A DNA stretch of 25,483 bases from a virus, in the IMG/VR virus record IMGVR_UViG_3300046468_001813, positions 1 through 25,483 of that record. One strand, 5' to 3'. The first letter of the stretch is position 1. Every line of letters begins with the position of its first letter. The notes below the pieces were generated by a model, which saw only the letters and a program-made list of their open reading frames with translations, was not told where the DNA came from and ran no database searches. Shown piece after piece: positions 21,015 to 25,483 of this stretch. Made by a program: the position numbers and the translations under genes.

Positions 21015-22136
21015 ATGCAAGTCAAAATAGAAAACTACCAATCAATCAAACACGCTGAGTTTGAGGTCAAAGGTCTGACTGTCATTACAGGACCGAACAA
21101 CACAGGCAAGTCAGCTTGTGCTAGAGCTATTGCAGGTGCGTTTTCTAACGCTAGGGGTTATTCTCATGTTCGCAAAGGTGAGAAATCATCAAAGGTTTCT
21201 ATCGACTTTGATGATGGCAACTCGGTCATTTGGGAAAAGGGAAAAGGGGTCAACAAATATGAGATCAACGGACAAAAGCTAGATAAGGTAGGGTCAAAGA
21301 CTCCCGATGAGCTTGATGACTTGAACATCGTTTCAGTGGATGTCGATGGGAAAACTGTCTGGCCTCAAATCGCTCGTCAGTTTGAACAAATCTTCTTACT
21401 CGATATGCCACCTAGTGTCCTCTCTAGTGCCTTGTCAGAGGTGAAGACAATAGAAGCCCTAGAGAAAGCGTCTAGCTTCTCTAGGAGCGAAACTAAGAGC
21501 CTTAATCAACGCATTAAAGTAAAGCATGAAGACTTAGAGTATGAGCGTAAGCGTTTGCCAAAGTTCAATGAACTCTCGGACGCAGAAAACGCAATCAATC
21601 ATATAAATGACCTTGAGAGTTCGATAAAATCTCTTGAAGAAAAAGTAAACAAGTTAGAGGCAATCAAAGAAAAGAGAGAAAAACTTATGTTTCAAACACA
21701 GTTCGTATCCGCCTTGCAAAATGTAAAACTCCCACAGGTTAACTCACATGACTTCATGGGGATCAAAGATCTTGAGCGAATCCGTAAAGAAAAGAACCGA
21801 CTAAGAGTCATGGAAGGTATCGTTGGGGTTGGTTTAACATCATTCCCAACGATACCTAATGTGGAGGTTAAAGACCATTCCCCACTTGAGCGTGTCTTGA
21901 ATAAGCGTAAAGGTCTTGACCAAACAATTAAGTCTATCTCAATGTTAGAAGTCAGTTTACCAGAGGTAGACACCACTATAGAAAATGATCTCAAGATCGC
22001 TTCTGAACGCTTTGAACTATTCAGTCGTATCTCTCGCACTGAACAAGAGGTTGAAAGGCTTACAGGCGAACTTGAGGTGATCAAGTGCGAGATTGGTGAT
22101 ACTTGTCCTTTATGTGAACAAGGGATCGACCACTAA
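21015..22136 (+). CDS. Rad50/SbcC-like N-terminal half protein ending at a zinc hook (373 aa)
   Basis: Walker A is GPNNTGKS at 26-33 after the Rad50-like opening IENYQSIKHAEFEVKGLTVI. Residues about 165-230 and 320-360 are coiled coil. The protein ends with CPLCEQGIDH, a zinc-hook CxxC (Cys364, Cys367), nine residues from its C-terminus. Full Rad50/SbcC/T4 gp46 proteins continue with a second coil and the signature and Walker B motifs, absent here and not found downstream. It may dimerise through the hook and pair with a separate protein carrying the other half, or be a stand-alone phage ATPase. The ribosome binding site is GGAG, 11 nt before ATG. Confidence 0.8.
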   Translation: MQVKIENYQSIKHAEFEVKGLTVITGPNNTGKSACARAIAGAFSNARGYSHVRKGEKSSKVSIDFDDGNSVIWEKGKGVNKYEINGQKLDKVGSKTPDELDDLNIVSVDVDGKTVWPQIARQFEQIFLLDMPPSVLSSALSEVKTIEALEKASSFSRSETKSLNQRIKVKHEDLEYERKRLPKFNELSDAENAINHINDLESSIKSLEEKVNKLEAIKEKREKLMFQTQFVSALQNVKLPQVNSHDFMGIKDLERIRKEKNRLRVMEGIVGVGLTSFPTIPNVEVKDHSPLERVLNKRKGLDQTIKSISMLEVSLPEVDTTIENDLKIASERFELFSRISRTEQEVERLTGELEVIKCEIGDTCPLCEQGIDH

Positions 22137-22264
22137 CTTACACGACATCAGATCCTATATTCGTAGGTTCATCTGAATCACCCACCAACTACTCCCATGT
22201 CTGTAGCTTCGACCATATCCTCAACCCCCTGGCCCATTAGACTTATTCAATCTTTATCGAGGGT

Positions 22265-22615
22265 TTATCTCACACTCTTAAATTCTCTTTGTGCTTCTCT
22301 TAGACTCAAGATTTCTTTTTCCACTAAAACTTGCCTGTTATATCGCTGTGATACAATCATATATTCGGCATCTACCCCTGCGTCTTCACAACCGACTTCA
22401 ATGAGGATATACAACCCCTTGTCAACCCCCCCCTTTACACTTATTATCTTGTTGTAGCACCACTCACTATCCATACCCCACACATCCTCAATGTAATCAT
22501 TGATCTCATCTTTAATATTTTGTGCAAGTATGGCTTTTTGAGTACCCGATGACTTTTCGAGTCGTGCAATACGACCCTCAAGACCCCTAATTACTTCGCT
22601 GACTGTTCTTCTCAT
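22265..22615 (-). CDS. MRRSA-tagged protein 2 (116 aa)
   Basis: It begins MRRTVSEVIRGLEGRIARLE, the shared tag, then a body unlike the other two: a helix (AILAQNIKDEINDYIED) and a beta-rich part (GLYILIEVGCEDAGVDAEYM). I place the start at ATG 22615 after GGAGAACTATT; the ORF is open to 22645. Its leader resembles that of tagged protein 3 (ATAAGTGATCTC in both). The preceding 128-bp gap (22137-22264) holds nothing I can identify. Confidence 0.72.
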   Translation of the reverse strand: MRRTVSEVIRGLEGRIARLEKSSGTQKAILAQNIKDEINDYIEDVWGMDSEWCYNKIISVKGGVDKGLYILIEVGCEDAGVDAEYMIVSQRYNRQVLVEKEILSLREAQREFKSVR

Positions 22616-22655
22616 AATAGTTCTCCATTTGGTTAATGAGATCACTTATGAGGAG

Positions 22656-22668
22656 GCATAAACAAACT
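22656..22668 (-). promoter_or_regulatory. Promoter-like motif AGTTTGTTTATGC
   Basis: It lies 40 nt upstream of the start at 22615 and matches the shared core AGTTYRTTTATR. Confidence 0.5.
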
Positions 22669-22695
22669 ATTGATATCCACCCAAAGTTAACTATC

Positions 22696-23226
22696 TTAAA
22701 ATCTATACCCCATGCCATAGATCAAACCCCACACCAAATCACCATCTGGATTATATGGTGAGGTTGTCACCCCTGCATACATAGTGCTGTCCTCGTCTTT
22801 AACGAACTTCAAACGAAACGCACCCACAGGGAAGAACTGACCATTAAGCGTAATCGTGTGTCCGACTGAAGCACCAACATCAAGACCTAAACATTTCTTG
22901 TCGGAGATCTCATAGCCCAATAACTCATAACTCGCACCTAGCATAAGACTAGGTGGTGTCTGAGACTCTACAAGTAAACCTTCCTCTGTAAACCTTTTGT
23001 TAGAGGAGGTAGGTAGATTGAACACAACCCATAATGCAAAGCTCTCATACATCTTACGAGATAAGATGAATGTGGCAGAGTTCGTGGGTACAGGTATTGA
23101 ACCCTCTTTGTACCCACCTATGAACATTTGCGTTGTCCCTAAACTCACTTCCCAGTTATTCTCTTCAGCGTGAGAAATCGTAGAGGTGAGCAAGACAGAT
23201 AAGAGTAAAGCGATAGTAAGTCTCAT
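22696..23226 (-). CDS. Secreted outer-membrane beta-barrel-like protein (176 aa)
   Basis: A clear signal peptide (MRLTIALLLSVLLTSTISHA) with an SHA cleavage site after residue 20 is followed by alternating beta-strands rich in Gly and aromatic residues (SLGTTQMFIGGY; SLMLGASYELLGYE; GLDVGASVGHTITL). The last strand ends WGLIYGMGYRF, with the terminal Phe needed for recognition by the BAM complex. I infer export by Sec and insertion as a small, probably 8-strand barrel. Phage outer-membrane proteins such as Lom or receptor-masking lipoproteins can alter the host surface or block superinfection. The ATG directly follows a hairpin holding the ribosome binding site. Not capsid-related despite its location. 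Confidence 0.8.
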   Translation of the reverse strand: MRLTIALLLSVLLTSTISHAEENNWEVSLGTTQMFIGGYKEGSIPVPTNSATFILSRKMYESFALWVVFNLPTSSNKRFTEEGLLVESQTPPSLMLGASYELLGYEISDKKCLGLDVGASVGHTITLNGQFFPVGAFRLKFVKDEDSTMYAGVTTSPYNPDGDLVWGLIYGMGYRF

Positions 23227-23256
23227 GGTGTCTCTCCTTTATGGAGAAAAGACACC
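23227..23256 (-). promoter_or_regulatory. Hairpin over the ribosome binding site of the beta-barrel gene
   Basis: The 30 nt immediately before the ATG fold as GGTGTC...GACACC (6 bp) plus an inner TCTCC-ATAAA-GGAGA stem, burying GGAG. The promoter-like motif ends at its 5' edge, so whether the full stem is transcribed depends on the true start site. Confidence 0.55.
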
Positions 23257-23268
23257 TATAAAGAGACT
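23255..23268 (-). promoter_or_regulatory. Promoter-like motif AGTCTCTTTATAGG
   Basis: It lies 28 nt upstream of the beta-barrel start and is preceded by GGGTTTAATA, as is the copy at 24465-24478. Confidence 0.5.
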
Positions 23269-23292
23269 ATTAAACCCATCTCTTCGTAGAGA

Positions 23293-23661
23293 CTACAAAC
23301 TTCTTAAAACCTTCTTGGAAGCCTTTAGGAAGTCGGACTCAACAGGGTCATTCCCACCACGACCAATGTTTACTGCACCAACAGTTGTTGGTGTACCGTA
23401 CTCGTCTTCTTGAGTAAAGACGAAAGTGGTCTTTGGTCCATCATAGGTGATGTAAATCTCATCATCTCCATTTGACCACATAATCGCACCAGAGAATGAC
23501 TCCTCAAGCTCAAAGCCAAGTAGTTTAGTACCCTCAAGATCACGAACAGCTTGCATAGCTGGATGGTTGTAGTTTCTTGGTTCATCCCAACTTGATTGCT
23601 TCTCAAGTCGTGCGATTCTCATCTCAAGGTTTCTAATAGTTTCTGATGCTGATCTTCTCAT
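23293..23661 (-). CDS. MRRSA-tagged protein 3 (122 aa)
   Basis: It begins MRRSASETIRNLEMRIARLE, the shared tag, 17 of 22 residues like protein 1. The body is unrelated to the others: beta-rich (LLGFELEESFSGAIMW; DEIYITYDGPKTTFVFTQ) with a Gly-rich segment (VGAVNIGRGGNDP) and a C-terminal helix (FLKASKKVLRSL). The ribosome binding site is GGAGAAATATT. It has its own promoter-like motif and lies after a terminator, so it is a separate transcription unit. Confidence 0.75.
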   Translation of the reverse strand: MRRSASETIRNLEMRIARLEKQSSWDEPRNYNHPAMQAVRDLEGTKLLGFELEESFSGAIMWSNGDDEIYITYDGPKTTFVFTQEDEYGTPTTVGAVNIGRGGNDPVESDFLKASKKVLRSL

Positions 23662-23708
23662 AATATTTCTCCATTATGATTAAGGTTAAAGAGATCACTT
23701 ATGGGGGG

Positions 23709-23722
23709 GTCATAAATAAACT
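23709..23722 (-). promoter_or_regulatory. Promoter-like motif AGTTTATTTATGAC
   Basis: It lies 47 nt upstream of tagged protein 3, is preceded by TTAAT and followed by CCCCCC as in the copy at 10433-10444. Confidence 0.55.
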
Positions 23723-23739
23723 ATTAAGCCCAGGATACG

Positions 23740-23771
23740 AAAAAACCCCACCTCCCGAAGAAGATGAGGTT
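23740..23771 (-). terminator. UUCG-loop Rho-independent terminator for the 23787-24434 gene
   Basis: On the minus strand AACCTCATCTTC pairs over 12 positions (four G-U) with GGAGGTGGGGTT around a TTCG tetraloop, followed by TTTT. It lies just after the stop of the upstream gene and is a diverged copy of the terminator at 24495-24527. Confidence 0.85.
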
Positions 23772-23786
23772 CTTTCTAAGATCAAC

Positions 23787-24434
23787 TCAGACCTGTCGTA
23801 TTGTTGCTTGAGTGCGTCTGGTTACTTGATACCAACGAATACGGCCACCCTTAGTTTCAAGTACATTTTTACGAGGGATCTCGATCTCAAAAACCTCCCT
23901 ACCTCGATCATGGGCAAGACCTATGGCATCGCTATAATCAGAGGTAAGAAACAATCCTTTCTCTACATATCGGTTACGATCAAAACCTTTTGGTTGGGCT
24001 GTGAAAAGAGTAATCTCTGCTTTGGTCTTGGTTGATCCTGGATCTTTTATCTCGCTCACAAGATTTTGATAATCTTCCATCTCTTCAGAAGATGAGAAAT
24101 CTTGGAAATCTTCTAAGATGTCATCAATACGGTTTCCCCCCATGTGAGTAAATGAAGCAGACCCAACATAAATAGAGATAGACCATTCATATCCTTCATA
24201 TCCATCATATATGTCTGTGATAACCACATCTACTTTAGACCTGTTCCAACCTTCAACCCTAGATAAAGCAGGGGCAACAAGAGTTGACTCAACCTCTTTA
24301 AGATCATTGAGGGCAAACTCACTCAGACGCTCTGCCTCTGCTGTGATCTCATCCACGCTCATGTATTTCGACATTGTATTCAGAAGATGTTCCTCAATAC
24401 TGTCTATAATATCTCTCTTAGTCTTTAGTCTCAT
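23787..24434 (-). CDS. Hypothetical protein with possible ADP-ribosyltransferase-like C-terminal half (215 aa)
   Basis: The N-terminal half is helical and acidic. The C-terminal about 75 residues (EITLFTAQPKGF, GLFLTSDYSDAIGLAHD, REVFEIEIPRKNVLE, then GGRIRWYQVTRR) resemble, in order and spacing, the LYRAQP / TTS.EYA / VL..VPA pattern of ADP-ribosyltransferase-fold modules in phage polyvalent and portal-associated proteins. The match is by eye and partial; no complete catalytic triad can be assigned, so this is an inference. It is a single-gene unit with its own promoter-like motif, leader hairpin and terminator, beside the capsid gene. Confidence 0.55.
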   Translation of the reverse strand: MRLKTKRDIIDSIEEHLLNTMSKYMSVDEITAEAERLSEFALNDLKEVESTLVAPALSRVEGWNRSKVDVVITDIYDGYEGYEWSISIYVGSASFTHMGGNRIDDILEDFQDFSSSEEMEDYQNLVSEIKDPGSTKTKAEITLFTAQPKGFDRNRYVEKGLFLTSDYSDAIGLAHDRGREVFEIEIPRKNVLETKGGRIRWYQVTRRTQATIRQV

Positions 24435-24437
24435 GAT

Positions 24438-24465
24438 GTGTCTCTCCTTTATGGATAAGAGACAC
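24438..24465 (-). promoter_or_regulatory. Hairpin over the ribosome binding site of the 24434 gene
   Basis: 24438-24446 pairs with 24457-24465 (9 bp, one G-U), placing GGAG in the 3' arm, 3 nt before the ATG. The leader is a close copy of that at 23227-23256. Confidence 0.5.
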
Positions 24466-24478
24466 CGATAAAGAGAAT
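24465..24478 (-). promoter_or_regulatory. Promoter-like motif ATTCTCTTTATCGG
   Basis: It lies 30 nt upstream of the 24434 start, just after the capsid terminator, preceded by GGGTTTAAT as at 23255-23268. Confidence 0.45.
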
Positions 24479-24494
24479 ATTAAACCCTAGATAC

Positions 24495-24527
24495 GAAAAA
24501 ACCCCATCTTCCGAAGAAGATGAGGTT
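24495..24527 (-). terminator. UUCG-loop Rho-independent terminator for the capsid gene
   Basis: On the minus strand AACCTCATCTTC pairs with GAAGATGGGGTT (12 bp, one G-U) around TTCG, followed by a T run. This is a classic strong terminator about 60 bases after the capsid stop. Confidence 0.9.
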
Positions 24528-24544
24528 CTTTCTAGTACCTCTTA

Positions 24545-24562
24545 CACCTACCTAAGTAGGTG
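24545..24562. repeat. 7-bp inverted repeat after the capsid gene
   Basis: cacctac-ctaa-gtaggtg lies between the capsid stop and its terminator. It has no T run, so it is more likely an mRNA-protecting stem than a second terminator. Confidence 0.5.
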
Positions 24563-24586
24563 AAAGTAAAGCGAATATACTAGATA

Positions 24587-25465
24587 TTAACGCTGTACTG
24601 TAAGACGAGCAAGACCACGAGGGTTATAAGCACCAATACCCAAATTCTCAAATACTGAGAAGCCGATTGTACGAGCTTTTGGATCGTCAGCAGAGAGAAC
24701 GGTCAACTCAGTACGAACAGGAATACGACCGAACATCTCTGGCTCACAGCAGACATAAACAGTTCCAACAGGAACAAGTCGGCTAGTGATGATCTGAGCA
24801 CCCCAAAGGGTAGCCTGTAGACCAGTTTTGAGGAGTGCCGCTTGGCTCTCGATGTCGAGAATGTCTCTACCGAACTTACGGATGTCAGCGTAATCACGAG
24901 CGTTCATGAATACACGAGCAACACGAAGGTCGTGACGCTCAATGAGGCTGTATGCGTCAGCAAGAACAGCACCATTAAGAGGAGCGATAACAGGGAGATC
25001 AGCGTTAGTCTGACCTGCAACGCTATCAAATCCGTTTGCCGCAACTGCATCAAGAATAGCGAATACTCGCTCGTCTTCTGCCGCTTGGATCTGAGCACGA
25101 GCTAAATCTTGTGCCCTCTCGATAAGGTCAAACCTACGCTCCTTGATTTGAGTCAAAGGAATCTCTGGGTTTGAAGCAATCTCGAAAAGAGGGAAGATAA
25201 CCCTACGAGGCTTAGTGATTGCAAGGATGTTCTCACCCTCTTCACCAACTACGAAAGCAGTCACATCGGGATCTTTGTCATAAATAGGCAAAGCTCCGTC
25301 TGGTAGTTGCTCTACAAGGAAAGTCTTACGACCAACGCTTGTATAGTCTCTGCGTAAACGAAGGGGCTGAGTCATTGAAGCGGCTAGCTTCGCACGACCC
25401 TGTGGAGTCTTAATGTAGTCAGAAATGATCTTCTGTTTTACAGCGTTGTCTACTGAATTACTCAT
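24587..25465 (-). CDS. Major capsid protein, HK97-like fold (292 aa)
   Basis: The sequence reads as an HK97-type capsid protein: an N-terminal helix (AKLAASMTQPLRLRRDYTS), an E-loop-like part (GRKTFLVEQLPDGALPIYDK, AFVVGEEGENILAI), a long helix (FDLIERAQDLARAQIQAAED), the P-domain/A-domain pattern (ADAYSLIERHDLRVARVFMN, ARDYADIRKFG) and a terminal GIGAYNPRGLARL. Codon use is even and the terminator is strong, as expected for an abundant product. It has no visible prohead-protease propeptide. It starts after AAGGAAGAGTGATTTATT. A related structural protein with the same fold is possible but less likely. Confidence 0.78.
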   Translation of the reverse strand: MSNSVDNAVKQKIISDYIKTPQGRAKLAASMTQPLRLRRDYTSVGRKTFLVEQLPDGALPIYDKDPDVTAFVVGEEGENILAITKPRRVIFPLFEIASNPEIPLTQIKERRFDLIERAQDLARAQIQAAEDERVFAILDAVAANGFDSVAGQTNADLPVIAPLNGAVLADAYSLIERHDLRVARVFMNARDYADIRKFGRDILDIESQAALLKTGLQATLWGAQIITSRLVPVGTVYVCCEPEMFGRIPVRTELTVLSADDPKARTIGFSVFENLGIGAYNPRGLARLTVQR

Positions 25466-25483
25466 AATAAATCACTCTTCCTT

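Noticed and set aside
20916-21041. A 42-residue extension of the clamp-loader protein
   Set aside because: The conserved DnaX opening starts at the ATG at 20915 with a good ribosome binding site, and the extension overlaps the divergent Rad50-like gene.
22197-22457. An 86-codon plus-strand ORF opposite tagged protein 2
   Set aside because: It has no ribosome binding site, its product is low in recognisable structure, and it mostly mirrors a better-supported minus-strand gene.
23279-23294. A short hairpin (TCTCT-ACGA-AGAGA) after tagged protein 3 as a terminator
   Set aside because: The stem is only five pairs and is not followed by a proper T run, unlike the two UUCG terminators nearby.
1-25483. 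tRNA genes, CRISPR arrays, insertion sequences, integrase or attachment sites
   Set aside because: No cloverleaf with a T-arm consensus, regular spacer array, transposase or integrase motif was seen in gaps or ORFs; a tRNA scan would be needed to exclude unusual tRNAs.

Overview
The window looks like part of a large, probably strictly lytic tailed phage of a Gram-negative host. It carries an HK97-type capsid protein, a T7-lysozyme-like amidase, a DnaX-like clamp loader, a deoxynucleoside kinase, a Rad50-like half ATPase, NusG-like and sigma-region-4-like transcription factors, a 2179-residue helicase protein and a secreted beta-barrel protein. Genes are tightly packed with ATGA/TAATG overlaps and most lie on the minus strand. 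I see no integrase, tRNA, rRNA, insertion sequence or CRISPR array. No gene-free stretch exceeds 300 bases; the longest are about 200 bases (6934-7127 and 8058-8256). The exact phage and host cannot be named from the sequence alone.

Region 1 (1-3315, minus) is a translationally coupled operon. It starts with a divergent GroEL-like chaperonin that lacks key ATPase residues. It continues into a DNA amino-methyltransferase split into separate polypeptides: a target-recognition-like ORF, the DPPY catalytic ORF, a second diverged target-recognition-like ORF, and a C-terminal ORF running off the window. Region 2 (3278-5130, plus) holds the endolysin, an unknown protein, a triple-HTH protein and a possible 37-residue membrane peptide. 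Region 3 (5127-8057, minus) holds small unknowns, a P-loop kinase with a His-Tyr-Asn-Pro repeat tail, and a CNNM/CorC-type membrane protein.

Region 4 (8183-9864, plus) is a small operon in which a sirtuin sits between two WGR-like paralogues. A deoxynucleoside kinase follows on the minus strand. Region 5 (10433-11757) has small unknowns, two of whose start regions are folded into strong mRNA hairpins. Region 6 (11759-18298) is the giant helicase. Region 7 (18356-22136) holds the sigma-like and NusG-like proteins, the clamp loader and a divergently transcribed Rad50-like half protein. Region 8 (22265-24527, minus) is a row of moron-like single-gene units next to the capsid gene, each with its own promoter-like motif. 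Their leaders and terminators are recognisable copies of each other while the encoded proteins are unrelated.

Three themes stand out. The first is a modular split methyltransferase with two alternative recognition subunits. The second is a WGR-Sir2-WGR operon in a phage that may also encode an ADP-ribosyltransferase-like protein. The third is a reused regulatory kit: a core close to AGTTYRTTTATR, 28-58 nt upstream of about ten genes, plus hairpins over ribosome binding sites and UUCG-loop terminators. All functional names are from reading motifs by eye; no database search was run.
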